Shown here in pieces: positions 25,276 through 35,906 of a stretch of 64,000 nucleotides of DNA (its first letter is position 1; each line of letters opens with the position of its first letter). The position numbers were made by a program, and so were the translations under genes. This DNA is from an uncultured Gammaproteobacteria bacterium. GTDB lineage: Bacteria > Pseudomonadota > Gammaproteobacteria > HK1. The notes under the pieces were generated by a model that was given only the letters and a program-made list of their open reading frames with translations, was not told the DNA's origin and made no database searches. Where the stretch lies: contig OY282353.1 in assembly GCA_958295465.1 (NCBI GenBank), positions 1,116,001 to 1,180,000 of the forward strand, read 5' to 3'.

Positions 25276-25491
25276 CTACGCGGGCGGCGGCGCGGTCTCG
25301 CGGCGCGTGAACCCCTCGAACAACCCTTCCAGCCGCGCCATGCGTTCGCGAAGGTCGGCCATGTCTCGGTGGAGTCCGCCGAGGTCGCGATGGAGTCCGG
25401 CAATGTCGCGGCGCATCGCATGTTGACCGGGGAGGATGACCGCGGCGAGGGCGATTGCGGCGGTGATGATGGCGATGAGCTCGGGAGACAT
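25276..25491 (-). CDS. small membrane/coiled-coil protein, array gene 2
   Basis: A 71-residue protein with reversed layout: an N-terminal membrane helix (PELIAIITAAIALAAVIL) then a coiled coil made of near-repeats RRDIAGLHRDLGGLHRDMAD and LRERMARLEGLFEGF. The topology resembles a spanin or stator-like peptide anchored at its N-terminus, but no function can be assigned. Confidence 0.6.
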   Translation of the reverse strand: MSPELIAIITAAIALAAVILPGQHAMRRDIAGLHRDLGGLHRDMADLRERMARLEGLFEGFTRRETAPPPA

Positions 25492-25513
25492 GGCGCGTTC
25501 TCCGATGGCGCTC

Positions 25514-25834
25514 CTATCGTCCGGCGGTGCGCATCTGCTCGACGATGCCGGTGAGGCGGCTCTGTCCCTGGGTCAACCGGGTGATGTGCCGCTCGAAGGC
25601 TTCGCGGTCGGCGCGGGCTTCGGCGCGGATGGCATCGCGGGCGGCTTGGGCTTCGGCGCGGTCGGCCCGGCCCTCGGCGCGGATGGCTTCCCGTTCGGCG
25701 CTCGCCTCCGCCCGGATGGCTTCGCGGTCGGCGCGGGCTTCGATGCGCCCGTGCACGTCGAGGCCAGCCAGTGCGAGGCCAACCGTGACGATGGCGATGG
25801 TTTCCTGGCTGAGCTTGAACATGGCTCGTTCCAT
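25514..25834 (-). CDS. small membrane/coiled-coil protein with tandem repeats, array gene 1
   Basis: A protein of about 106 residues: MERAMFKLSQETIAIVTVGL gives a membrane helix. Next is a long charged stretch built from imperfect repeats of ADREAIRAEA, and then a coiled coil FERHITRLTQGQSRLTGIVE. The DNA repeats in phase (about 30-bp units between 25600 and 25750). The start at 25834 is chosen because GCGGGG precedes it; 25822 is an alternative. It heads the minus-strand array next to attR. Confidence 0.55.
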   Translation of the reverse strand: MERAMFKLSQETIAIVTVGLALAGLDVHGRIEARADREAIRAEASAEREAIRAEGRADRAEAQAARDAIRAEARADREAFERHITRLTQGQSRLTGIVEQMRTAGR

Positions 25835-25962
25835 CCCCGCGCGTTCTCCCTGGGCGGTGGCTCCGGGCCGGAAAGGACCGTCGTTCGGCGGTCCCGGCAT
25901 CGTTTCGAGTCGGCTTCAATGAGGCCGGGCCGGAAGCCGAAGGCGAGTGTAGCTTGTGCGTT

Positions 25963-26015
25963 ACTGTCCGGGGAAGTGCAGGGTAGTCCATCGCTCAAGG
26001 GTGACCGCAGAGGTG
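25963..26015 (+). repeat. 53-bp subterminal repeat, right copy
   Basis: Ungapped partner of 12821-12873, starting ACTGTCC and containing AAGGGTGACCG. It lies 60 bases inside attR in the same orientation as the left copy. It is followed by a palindromic word around GGTAGTCCAT...ATGGACTACC (25982 and 26024). Confidence 0.6.
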
Positions 26016-26075
26016 TCCGAGTCATGGACTACCCAGAAAATATCTCGCTATGACAGTGAGTTACGGACGCAGTGA

Positions 26076-26141
26076 AGCGGACTCTGACTCCGCCAGTCTA
26101 GGTTCGAATCCTAGTCCCCCAGCCAAGCAATTCAGCCTCTT
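26076..26141 (+). repeat. attR, right 66-bp direct repeat
   Basis: Exact copy of 12691-12756, containing the 3' two-thirds of tRNA-Gln and 16 flanking bases. It marks the right end of the element. The last ten bases overlap the stop end of lgt, which therefore keeps its original 3' sequence. Confidence 0.92.
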
Positions 26142-27052
26142 TTCCGCCTCCGGTGACTGGAACCTTCGTGTTCCGGCCGGTCATGCCGTACCCGTCCCGC
26201 GCGGCGCCGGAGTCCCGGCCCGGCTTGCGGACCCGGTGGAGCCGCCGCAGGGGATTCGCGCCGGGCTGCCGCCATGACCGCCAGACCGACCCCGGCCGCG
26301 ATCATCGGCAGGGTCAGCACCTGCCCCATCGTGATCCATCCGAACGCGAGGTATCCGAGATGGGCGTCGGGGGTCCGGACGAACTCGACGAGGGTGCGCG
26401 CGACCCCGTAGCCGATGAGGAACACGCCCGATGCGGCCATCGCCGGGCGCGGGCGCCGGGTGAACCACCACAGCGCCGCGAACAGGACGATGCCTTCGAG
26501 CAGCGCTTCGTAGAGCTGCGACGGGTGGCGGGGGACGGCGCCGGCGACAGGGTCGGGAAACACCATCGCCCAAGGCAGGTCCGACGGGCTTCCCCAGAGC
26601 CGTCCGTTGATGAAGTTCCCGAGACGCCCGGCCGCGAGGCCGGGAGGCACCAGAGGCGCGATGAAGTCCGCGACCTCGAAGAATCCGCGCGAGCGCGAGC
26701 GCGCGAACCACCACATTGCGGCGATGACGCCGATCAGCCCGCCGTGGAACGACATGCCGCCGCGCCAGACCATGAACAGGGACAGGGGGTCCGCGAGGAG
26801 GCGGTCGAAGTCGTAGAAGAACATGTACCCGAGCCGACCGCCCGCGACCACGCCGAGGGCCACGTAGAAGAGGACGTCGCCGACGTCGTCGCGGCTCCAG
26901 CCCCGCCAGGCGTCACGCGCCCGCACCCGGCCGAGCCACCACCCGAGCGCGAACGCGATCAGGTACATCAGGCCGTACCAGTGGACCTTGACGGGTCCGA
27001 GCGCAAAGGCGACGGGATCGAAGTCCGGGTGCACGAGCATGGCCGGCATCAT
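26132..27052 (-). CDS. lgt: prolipoprotein diacylglyceryl transferase
   Basis: A 306-residue inner-membrane enzyme that moves diacylglycerol from phosphatidylglycerol to the lipobox cysteine of prolipoproteins. Seven membrane segments are discernible. Family motifs are [22 protein letters not shown], the signature [13 protein letters not shown] with the conserved Arg/Asn, and [17 protein letters not shown]. The last 40 residues are a hydrophilic Arg/Pro-rich tail. The gene ends inside attR, so before insertion it converged on the tRNA-Gln gene. Confidence 0.95.
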   Translation of the reverse strand: MMPAMLVHPDFDPVAFALGPVKVHWYGLMYLIAFALGWWLGRVRARDAWRGWSRDDVGDVLFYVALGVVAGGRLGYMFFYDFDRLLADPLSLFMVWRGGMSFHGGLIGVIAAMWWFARSRSRGFFEVADFIAPLVPPGLAAGRLGNFINGRLWGSPSDLPWAMVFPDPVAGAVPRHPSQLYEALLEGIVLFAALWWFTRRPRPAMAASGVFLIGYGVARTLVEFVRTPDAHLGYLAFGWITMGQVLTLPMIAAGVGLAVMAAARRESPAAAPPGPQAGPGLRRRAGRVRHDRPEHEGSSHRRRKRG

Positions 27053-27203
27053 ACCCGGCCACCTCGAACCTTGCCGCTACGCATGGGTGTCGTTCTGCCG
27101 GCCCTCGTCCCGCTCGGCCAGGGTTCGTCGCGCCGAGCGTAGCGCCCGATCCGGCCAAGCTATACTCGCGCTTCCCGCCCCTCCCACCCCCGAGCACGAG
27201 TCC

Positions 27204-29360
<2,157 letters not shown>

Positions 29361-29589
29361 CGGACTCCTGCATCCTCACCGGTGGACCCGCCGGGGATCC
29401 GCGCCGTCGCACCGCTCCCGGTGACCTGCCTGAACGCCATGCCTTGAATCGCATTGCCGATGCAGTGCCGATCGGGACGATCCTGCCCGGCGACGGCTCC
29501 CGGCCCCGCCGGATCGGAGTAGAAATGCAGCGCCGATCACGCGATGCTCCCGCCGCCGGCAGGGGTGGTCGGGACAGGAGGAATGCGAC

Positions 29590-30495
29590 ATGGCGCTTAC
29601 ACCGAATCGGGAAATCTTCATCACCTGCGCGCTGACCGGCGCGGGCGACACCACGGGCCGTTCAGGCAAGGTGCCGGTGACCCCGGAGCAGATCGCCCGA
29701 GCCGGCGTGGACGCGGCGCGGGCGGGGGCCGCGGTCATCCACGTGCACGTCCGCGACCCGGAGACCGGGCAGCCGGCACGCGCCCCGGCGCTGTACCGCG
29801 AAGTGGTCGAGCGGGTGCGCGATTCCGGCGTGGACGTCGTGCTGAACCTCACCGCCGGCATGGGCGGCGACCTCACCCTGGGTCCGGCGGACCGGCCGCT
29901 GCCGCTCTCGCAGACGGGAACGGATCTCGCGAGCGCCGAGGAGCGGCTCGCCCACGTCACCGAGCTCCTGCCCGAGATCTGCACCCTCGACTGCGGGACG
30001 ATGAACTTCGGCGAGGGCGACTACATCATGACCAACACGCCGGCGATGCTCGCGGACATGGCCCGGCGGGTGCGGACGCTCGGGGTGCGCCCGGAGATCG
30101 AGATCTTCGACACCGGCCACCTCGTACTCGCGAAGTGGCTGGTGGAGAAGGGCCTCATCGAGGAGCCGGTGATGGTGCAGCTCTGCATGGGGATCCCCTG
30201 GGGGGCGCCCGACGACATCGGGACGCTGATGTCGATGGTGAACAATCTTCCGGCGGGGTGGACGTTCTCGGCGTTCTCGATCAGCCGCAACCAGCTCCCC
30301 TACGTGGCGCTGGCGATACTCGCGGGCGGCAACGTCCGCGTGGGGCTGGAGGACAACATCTGGCTCGAGAAGGGCGTCCTCGCCACCAACGCCGATCTGG
30401 TGGGGCGCGCGGTGGCGATTGCGGAGAACATGGGGGTGCGCGTGCTCGGCCCCGAGGCGGTGCGGGAGAAGCTCTCGCTGCAAAAGCGCCGGTAG
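29590..30495 (+). CDS. BKACE family beta-keto acid cleavage enzyme (DUF849)
   Basis: A 301-residue TIM-barrel enzyme of the 3-keto-5-aminohexanoate cleavage (BKACE) family. It condenses a beta-keto acid with acetyl-CoA and cleaves it to acetoacetate and an acyl-CoA. The zinc ligands sit in [11 protein letters not shown] (residues about 50-60); other markers are [27 protein letters not shown] and [21 protein letters not shown] lies just upstream. Many members act in carnitine, betaine or lysine catabolism (family knowledge). No partner gene fixes the substrate here. Confidence 0.93.
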   Translation: MALTPNREIFITCALTGAGDTTGRSGKVPVTPEQIARAGVDAARAGAAVIHVHVRDPETGQPARAPALYREVVERVRDSGVDVVLNLTAGMGGDLTLGPADRPLPLSQTGTDLASAEERLAHVTELLPEICTLDCGTMNFGEGDYIMTNTPAMLADMARRVRTLGVRPEIEIFDTGHLVLAKWLVEKGLIEEPVMVQLCMGIPWGAPDDIGTLMSMVNNLPAGWTFSAFSISRNQLPYVALAILAGGNVRVGLEDNIWLEKGVLATNADLVGRAVAIAENMGVRVLGPEAVREKLSLQKRR

Positions 30496-31026
30496 CCGGG
30501 AGAAGGACTTCTCGACTTGTCCGGCGATCCGTTCATCCCGCAGCCAGCACGCGCCATGTCCCTGGTCGGCGCAGCGTTTCCAGCGGGGATGCACCGCAAG
30601 TGCCCGTGGCGAGTGTCCATGGTGCTTCGTATGCTGTTGACCGAACCGTGGGCCGGGCGGATCGTTTCCTGAAATCGTCGCCCGCGGATCGGCCGGTACC
30701 GGAGAGGACGGGCAACATGCGAGGGCACCTGGGGTCGGGAGCTTGGGTCGGACGGCCTGCAAGGTGGCATGACGTCGCTAGGGACGCGACACTGACAACT
30801 CTACGGACGCCTGTCGGTCGAGGACAACACGACGACGATGCCTCCCGGATCCTGAATATGCTTGGGTGACGACAAGCAGGGTATACGGGAGGCCGGGCGC
30901 TGGAGCGCGTTCGCGTCCCGCTGCAAGGCGGACCTCGGGTTCGACCCGGAGAAGGACGGCGGGATCGTCGCGGCGGAACGGCTCGGCAGGCGGGAAGGGC
31001 CGTGGGCGATGGCGCACGACGAAGTT
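30496..31026 (+). other. intergenic region with possible coding remnant
   Basis: 530 bases between convergent genes. From a stop at 30853 to about 31025 the plus frame reads GDDKQGIREAGRWSAFASRC ... LGFDPEKDGGIVAAERLGRR, which has the codon bias of a real gene but no recognisable start, and it runs on antisense into livF. It is probably the C-terminal remnant of an unidentified gene. The rest (30496-30850) shows nothing I can assign. Confidence 0.4.
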
Positions 31027-31734
31027 TCATGCGCCCAGATAGGCGCGGCGAACGTGCGCGTTCTCGTGAAGCTCCGAGGCCGGGCCGTGCAGGGCCATGG
31101 ATCCGGTCTCCAGCACGTAGGCGTAGTCGGCCAACCGGAGCGCCAGCGCCGCGTTCTGCTCCACCAGCACCACGGGGACCCCTCGTTCGTGGATCTCCCT
31201 GACGATCCGCGCCATCTCCTGAACCAGCACCGGCGACAGGCCGATGGTGGGCTCGTCCAGGAGCAGGAGCCTGGGGTTCGACATCAATGCGCGCCCGATG
31301 GCCAGCATCTGCTGCTCGCCGCCGGACAGGGTCCTGGCCCATTGCCGGCGTCGTTCCTTCAGCCTCGGGAAATGCGTGAACACGCCGTCGAGGTCCCGTC
31401 CCACCTGGGTCTTGTCGCGGCGCAGCCAGGCACCGGTGTTGAGGTTCTCCTGGACGGTGAGATCCGGGAAGACGCGCCGGCCCTCGGGCACCTGCGCGAT
31501 CCCCAGCGCCACGACCTTCTCGGGCGGGGTCCCGTCGATGCGGCGGCCGTCGAAGCGGATCTCGCCTTCCGACAGCGGTTCGAGACCGGAGACCGCCCGC
31601 AGCAGGGTACTTTTCCCGGCACCGTTGGCGCCGATGATGGTGACCACCGCGCCGTCCGGAACGTCCATGCTGACGTCACGCAGCGCGGCCACCTTGTAGT
31701 AGTGCACCGTAGCGTTCCTGACCTCAAGCAGCAT
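31027..31734 (-). CDS. livF: branched-chain amino acid-type ABC transporter ATPase, LivF
   Basis: A 235-residue HAAT-family ATPase. Walker A is GANGAGKST at residues about 35-43, the LivF-specific VPEGRRVFPDLTVQENL follows, then signature TLSGGEQQMLAIGRAL, Walker B LLLLDEPTIGLSP and switch His replaced by Gln-like VEQNAALAL as usual in LivF. It powers uptake of branched-chain amino acids, amides or urea with LivG. The start overlaps the livG end by 11 bases. No LivH, LivM or LivK gene accompanies the pair here. Confidence 0.93.
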   Translation of the reverse strand: MLLEVRNATVHYYKVAALRDVSMDVPDGAVVTIIGANGAGKSTLLRAVSGLEPLSEGEIRFDGRRIDGTPPEKVVALGIAQVPEGRRVFPDLTVQENLNTGAWLRRDKTQVGRDLDGVFTHFPRLKERRRQWARTLSGGEQQMLAIGRALMSNPRLLLLDEPTIGLSPVLVQEMARIVREIHERGVPVVLVEQNAALALRLADYAYVLETGSMALHGPASELHENAHVRRAYLGA

Positions 31735-32488
31735 CGGTCGCGGCTCCGAGATACGCCTCGATCACGTCCGGATGGCGGCGCACTTCATCGGGGGTTCCCT
31801 CGGTGAGCAACCTGCCGAAATCGAGCACCGTGATCCGATCGCAAAGTCCCATCACCGCCTGCATGTCGTGCTCCACCAGCAGGAGGGTGACGCCACGGTC
31901 GCGCACCCTGCGGACGATCTCCATCATCCGACGGGTCTCCTCGGGGTTCATGCCGGTGAAGGGCTCGTCCAGCAGGAGCAGCCCCGGATCCGCCGCGAAC
32001 GCCACCGCGACCCCGAGGGCGCGCTGCAAGCCGTGGGGCAGGCTCATGGCCGGATCGCCTCCACGCTCACTCAATCCGAAGAAATCCAGGATCCCGATCG
32101 CCTTGTCCCGCGCTGCCGCCTCCTGCCGCCGATTCCCCCCGATCAGGGCCTGCAGGGGGCCGGTGCGGGCATGAAGGTGGCAGCCCACGAGCACGTTTTC
32201 GAGCACCGTGAGTTCCTGGAAGAGCGTCGTGGCCTGGAACGTCCTCACCAGGCCGCGGGCCGCGATGGCGCTGGTGCGCATCCCGGAGACGTCCTCGCCC
32301 CGGAACAGCACGCACCCGGCGCTCGGCGGATAGAAGCCGCTGATCACGTTGAACGTGGTTGTCTTTCCCGCACCGTTCGGCCCGATCAAGCCCCGGATCT
32401 CGCCTTCACCGACCGAGAAGGAGAGATCGGAAACGGCGACCAGGCCGCCGAAACTGCGGGAGAGGTTCCGAATATCGAGTATGGTCAC
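31724..32488 (-). CDS. livG: branched-chain amino acid-type ABC transporter ATPase, LivG
   Basis: A 254-residue ATPase with GTG start: Walker [10 protein letters not shown], the LivG-type [17 protein letters not shown], Walker [16 protein letters not shown] and [14 protein letters not shown] with the switch His. The signature is altered to [13 protein letters not shown], lacking the usual SGG/SYG, which may be LivG-typical variation (SYGxQR) or slight decay. The open frame extends further upstream into an intron remnant, so the GTG at 32488 is the likely start. Permeases are absent; two hairpins lie directly upstream. Confidence 0.9.
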   Translation of the reverse strand: MTILDIRNLSRSFGGLVAVSDLSFSVGEGEIRGLIGPNGAGKTTTFNVISGFYPPSAGCVLFRGEDVSGMRTSAIAARGLVRTFQATTLFQELTVLENVLVGCHLHARTGPLQALIGGNRRQEAAARDKAIGILDFFGLSERGGDPAMSLPHGLQRALGVAVAFAADPGLLLLDEPFTGMNPEETRRMMEIVRRVRDRGVTLLLVEHDMQAVMGLCDRITVLDFGRLLTEGTPDEVRRHPDVIEAYLGAATDAA

Positions 32489-32503
32489 GGCTGCCGCCGA
32501 TGG

Positions 32504-32548
32504 GCGACCGCTGGCGCGGTCGCCTGGCGATTCCGCATGGCGGAATCG
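32504..32548. repeat. two adjacent perfect hairpins before livG
   Basis: GCGACCGC-TGGC-GCGGTCGC (32504-32523) and CGATTCCGC-ATG-GCGGAATCG (32528-32548) lie side by side 16 bases upstream of the livG GTG. They could form the livG leader structure or be the end of the degraded intron-derived DNA next to them. Confidence 0.6.
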
Positions 32549-32689
32549 CGGGTGCCCGGACTTGCGCCACAGGCGGGCGGGGAACAGGTTCGTTCCATGT
32601 GGGATTGGCCGTAATCGATGGGAACCGGTGGGAATTGCATTGGATTCATACCGGCCGGTCAAGCCAAAGGGACCGGAGTCGATCCAATC

Positions 32690-32900
32690 GAGGACAAACA
32701 GCCGGCCAGACTTGAACCGTTCGAGCAGCCCCACCAGGTTCCCTCCGCCCGGTCTCGTACCGCGCAGCCGTCACACCATCGACACCCGTCGCCGCATCCT
32801 TGCGCACTTACCGGTACACCTCACCCATCCACGCCTCATCAACGTGATGCGCCAGCATCGCCAGCGCCCGCTGCGGCTCTGTCCGGACCAACCCCGCTAC
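32690..32900 (-). pseudogene. group II intron reverse transcriptase (LtrA-like) N-terminal remnant
   Basis: On the minus strand the frame reads [20 protein letters not shown] and EVYR, hits a TAA, then continues [20 protein letters not shown]. It resumes one frame over as [14 protein letters not shown]. This is the conserved start of group II intron-encoded reverse transcriptases (RxxRKDGAxGVDGxT...LLxRFKSGxYRAPP). One stop, one frameshift and loss of everything after the first finger region make it inactive. It fills the spacer between livG and amt. Confidence 0.75.
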
Positions 32901-33159
32901 GTTGAAAAAATGGCCTTGCAAGCAGGACGGACACGGTCATCGGGGCCGGCGACCGTGTAGCGAAGAGCTTCGAGGAACCCCCGCCAGTCGGGCGCGGACG
33001 TGCTCTCGACCGCCAGTGCCCGGCAGGCGTCCGGGATTGACACGGCTTTTCAGACTGGTCTCAATGTACACGTCGCGGTGCCGCTCCGGTTCACCCGTCG
33101 CGCTTGAAGAAGCGCGCAGCGCATCCCGCGCTGGACACGTCCAAGGGAGGAAACAAGCA

Positions 33160-34533
33160 GTGGACAATGAACTGACTGCATTGGGAATCATCTTCACGGA
33201 GTTCTACTACTGGCTCACCGTGGTGATCATGTTCTTCATCCACGTGGGCTTCTGCATGTACGAGGTCGGCGCGTCGCGCCACAAGAACCACATGCACACC
33301 CTGATGAAGAACACCATGCTCATCCCGCTGGTGACCATCACGTTCTTCTTCTTCGGGTGGTGGATCTACTTCGCGTTCCCGAACGGCCCTGGAATCATCG
33401 GCGGACTGGTGGAAGCGCCTCATGCCGTGGCGTGGAGCGAGGTGATGGGCGCCCACATGGGCGGCGCGGACGATCTCGAAAACGGCTGGGCGCGGATCAA
33501 CGGCGTGTTCTGGGCCGCGTTCCTGCTGTTCTCCTGGACCGCCGCCTCGATCGTGTCCGGCTCGGTCATCGAGCGCATCAAGTCCACCGGCTTCTGGATC
33601 CTCGCGGTGAGCATCGGCTCGGTGTGGTGGATCATCGACGCCTCTTGGGGCTGGCACTCGGAGGGCTGGATGGTGCAGTTGCTCGGCTACCACGACGCCT
33701 ACGCGAGCGGGGTGATCCACGCGATCGCCGGCGGCTTCGCCCTGGGGATCCTGGTGGTGCTCGGCCCGCGCATCGGGAAGTTCGCGCCAGACGGGACCCC
33801 GCGCAACATCAATCCGCGCAATCCCTGGCTGGTCACCATCGGCCTGTTCCTCATCTACACCGGGTTCTGGGGCTTCTACGTCGCGTGCAACGTACCGATG
33901 TGGGACATCCAGGCCGGGGACGGCGTCTTCTACTCGGCGACGAACATCTACCTCGCGCCGACCACGCTCTCCGCGATCACCTTCAACTTCCTGATGTCCC
34001 TTTCGGGCGGGCTGCTGATGGGGTACATCATCTCGAAGGGGGATGCGTTCTGGACCTACTCGTCCGGCCTGGCGGGCATCATCGCGGCGTCGGCCGGGAA
34101 CGACCTGTACCACCCCATCCAGGCGATGATCATCGCGGCGGTGGGCGTGGTGTTCATGTACAAGATGCACTACTTCGTCGAGCGCAGGTTCAAGGTCGAC
34201 GACGCGGTGGGCGCGGTCGCGGTCCACGGATACGCCGGATTCTTCGGCGTCGTGGTATGCGGCTTCGTGCTGTGGGGCTATCCCTCGTCCCCCACCGAGG
34301 GCTACGCGGCGATCAACCCCCTCGGGCAGTTCCTCGGGGCGCTCATCATGTTCGGCCTGCTGGGCTTCCTGCCGGGCTGGATCACCGCGAAGATCCTCAA
34401 CGGGTTCGGATTGCTGCGCATTCCGCACCGGATCGAGCTGATGGGCCTCGACACCGCGGCGGCTCGGGACATCGCGGCGGAAGAGCAGGCGATCATCGAC
34501 GCCGAGAACGACGCGGTGGGCAGGACCACCTGA
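33160..34533 (+). CDS. amt: ammonium transporter, Amt family
   Basis: A 457-residue, eleven-helix ammonium channel of the inner membrane. It has a GTG start with AAGGGAGG ten bases upstream. Key segments are the WGWHSEGWM region, GVIHAIAGGFALGILVVLGP with the first pore His, GFWGFYVACNVP, and VHGYAGFFGVVVCG with the second His. Homology begins at about DNELTALGIIFTEF, so extensions further upstream are excluded. No glnK follows; instead a one-helix protein gene is 25 bases downstream. A weak TTGACA lies at 33037-33042. Confidence 0.92.
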   Translation: MDNELTALGIIFTEFYYWLTVVIMFFIHVGFCMYEVGASRHKNHMHTLMKNTMLIPLVTITFFFFGWWIYFAFPNGPGIIGGLVEAPHAVAWSEVMGAHMGGADDLENGWARINGVFWAAFLLFSWTAASIVSGSVIERIKSTGFWILAVSIGSVWWIIDASWGWHSEGWMVQLLGYHDAYASGVIHAIAGGFALGILVVLGPRIGKFAPDGTPRNINPRNPWLVTIGLFLIYTGFWGFYVACNVPMWDIQAGDGVFYSATNIYLAPTTLSAITFNFLMSLSGGLLMGYIISKGDAFWTYSSGLAGIIAASAGNDLYHPIQAMIIAAVGVVFMYKMHYFVERRFKVDDAVGAVAVHGYAGFFGVVVCGFVLWGYPSSPTEGYAAINPLGQFLGALIMFGLLGFLPGWITAKILNGFGLLRIPHRIELMGLDTAAARDIAAEEQAIIDAENDAVGRTT

Positions 34534-34558
34534 ACGAACACCACGGAGGACGACGATC

Positions 34559-34786
34559 ATGGCAACGATAGAGAGCTGGGGTGGGACCATCACCGACATC
34601 GGCCCCATGTACCCGATGGTGGGCACGGAGGGTGTACTCGTGATCATCGGGGTGGTCGCGTGGATCGTGTGGCACGTGATCCAGGCGAAACGCGAGAATC
34701 GCGAGTACGAGGATCAGATCAGGAAGTACGGCGGCCCGGAATCGCTCAAACGGCTGATCGCCGAAGAGGATCCGAAGCACCCGTAA
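34559..34786 (+). CDS. one-helix membrane protein co-transcribed with amt
   Basis: A 75-residue protein. A short polar start (MATIESWGGTITDIGPMYPM) is followed by one strong membrane helix (VLVIIGVVAWIVWHVIQA) and a charged cytosolic tail ENREYEDQIRKYGG. GGAGG lies eight bases before the ATG. It is 25 bases after amt, in the place usually held by glnK, and ends before a strong hairpin, so the two genes form one unit. A transporter-subunit or stabiliser role is inference. Confidence 0.75.
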   Translation: MATIESWGGTITDIGPMYPMVGTEGVLVIIGVVAWIVWHVIQAKRENREYEDQIRKYGGPESLKRLIAEEDPKHP

Positions 34787-34803
34787 CCCCCGCCTCCGAA
34801 GCT

Positions 34804-34839
34804 GCCTCCGGCCAGGCCCGTCCGGATCTGGCCGGAGGC
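34804..34839 (+). terminator. terminator hairpin after the amt unit
   Basis: GCCTCCGGCCAG (34804-34815) pairs perfectly with CTGGCCGGAGGC (34828-34839) across a 12-base loop, 17 bases after the stop of the one-helix protein. There is no T-tract, as often in such GC-rich genomes. Confidence 0.7.
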
Positions 34840-34843
34840 GGCA

Positions 34844-34905
34844 ATTCCCGCCGGGGTCCGGGATGTGGTCGTGTGATCGGGATTTCGCGGCCTTCCCTGA
34901 ATCCG
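34844..34905. repeat. MITE-like element, family 1, partial copy C (reversed)
   Basis: ATTCCCGCC ... GATCGGGATTTCGCGGCCTT matches the reverse complement of the right half of copies A and B; the other half is not recognisable. It lies between the amt terminator and fmt, in opposite orientation to copies A and B. Confidence 0.6.
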
Positions 34906-34955
34906 GACAGTTCTACTTCGTTGCCAACAGGGATAAAGTGGTGAGGGCCGCCCGG

Positions 34956-35906
34956 ATGAAACTCGCATTCGCCGGCACCCCGGTGTTCGCGGCCGTCATC
35001 CTCGATGCCCTGGCGGACTCCTGCCATACGGTGGAGGCGGTGTTCACCCGGCCCGACGCGAGCGCGGGGCGCGGTCGTCGCATCACGGAAAGCGCCGTCA
35101 AGCGGCGCGCCGCCGCCGCGGGCTTCGACGTCAGCCAGCCCCGCACGATGCGCGCGCCCGAAGCGGCGGAGACGCTTGCCGCGCTCGCACCCGATGCGCT
35201 GGTGGTCGCGGCCTACGGATCCCTGCTGCCGGCTTCGATCCTCGCCATACCCCGGCTCGGCTGCATCAACGTCCACGCATCGATCCTCCCGCGCTGGCGC
35301 GGCGCGGCCCCGGTGCATCATGCGATTCTCGCCGGCGATCGGTGCACCGGGGTCTCGATCATGCAGATGGACACCGGGCTCGACACCGGACCGGTCCTCG
35401 CAACGCGAGCCTGCGCCATCTCCCCCGAGGACACCACCGGCTCGCTGACCCGCCGGCTCGCCGAGCTCGGCGCGGCGACGCTCGTCGATACCCTGCACGC
35501 ACTCGAGGCCGGCACCGCGGAGGCTCGGCCGCAGGACGAAACGTGCGCCACCCTCGCCCCCAGACTCTCGAAGTCGCAGGCGGTGATCGACTGGGCGCGT
35601 CCGGCAGCCGAGATCGAACGCATGATCCGGGCATTCGACCCCTGGCCGGTCGCGCATACCCGTCCGGCCGGAGAAGACGTGCCGGCGTTCAGGATCTGGC
35701 GCGCGAAGCCTGCCGGCGGCGAATCGACCCAGGCGCCGGGCGTCGTGCTCCGATGCGACGAAGCGGGACTGCGGGTCGCGACGGGGCACGGCGCCCTCGA
35801 CATCACCGAGCTTCAACCGCCGGGGGCACGACGGATGTCCGCCGCGGAGTTCGCCCGGGGGCGCCGGCTCGCACCGGGCGTGCGGCTCGGCCATGGACCG
35901 CGATGA
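34956..35906 (+). CDS. fmt: methionyl-tRNA formyltransferase
   Basis: A 316-residue enzyme that formylates initiator Met-tRNA with 10-formyl-tetrahydrofolate. It starts MKLAFAGTPVFAAVILDAL; AYGSLLPASIL and the signature INVHASILPRWRGAAPVHHAIL (Asn-His-Ser/Ala and Arg contacts) follow, then MQMDTGLDTGPVL. A C-terminal FMT domain is present. The usual upstream def gene is absent; a MITE fragment occupies that place. Frame extends upstream (GTG at 34938/34941), but 34956 fits homologues. The end overlaps rsmB by four bases. Confidence 0.95.
   Translation: MKLAFAGTPVFAAVILDALADSCHTVEAVFTRPDASAGRGRRITESAVKRRAAAAGFDVSQPRTMRAPEAAETLAALAPDALVVAAYGSLLPASILAIPRLGCINVHASILPRWRGAAPVHHAILAGDRCTGVSIMQMDTGLDTGPVLATRACAISPEDTTGSLTRRLAELGAATLVDTLHALEAGTAEARPQDETCATLAPRLSKSQAVIDWARPAAEIERMIRAFDPWPVAHTRPAGEDVPAFRIWRAKPAGGESTQAPGVVLRCDEAGLRVATGHGALDITELQPPGARRMSAAEFARGRRLAPGVRLGHGPR

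Larger units (their letters stand above)
12691..26141 (+). mobile_element. 13.4-kb integrative element in tRNA-Gln (phage-satellite-like)
   Basis: The element is bounded by exact 66-bp direct repeats and begins with a P4-type integrase. The plus-strand order is integrase, ImmA-like peptidase, hypothetical zinc-ribbon protein, AlpA, small zinc-ribbon protein, primase, DUF3631 protein, two accessory genes, a foreign insert, truncated VRR-NUC, frameshifted PAPS-reductase-like gene, winged-helix protein and terminase-small-subunit-like protein. Five tiny membrane/coiled-coil genes run the other way at the right end. Capsid, tail, portal, large terminase and conjugation genes are absent. That fits a phage satellite or a replicating genomic island better than a full prophage. 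Several genes are broken, so mobility may be lost. Confidence 0.85.

Noticed and set aside
26153..27142. A long plus-strand frame opposite lgt
   Set aside because: It is the antisense of a fully conserved lgt gene, with the Arg/Glu/His-rich composition typical of GC-rich shadow frames and no ribosome-binding site.
33091..34647. A 518-codon minus-strand frame opposite amt
   Set aside because: It mirrors the amt codons exactly and has no family motif; the plus-strand transporter is unmistakable.
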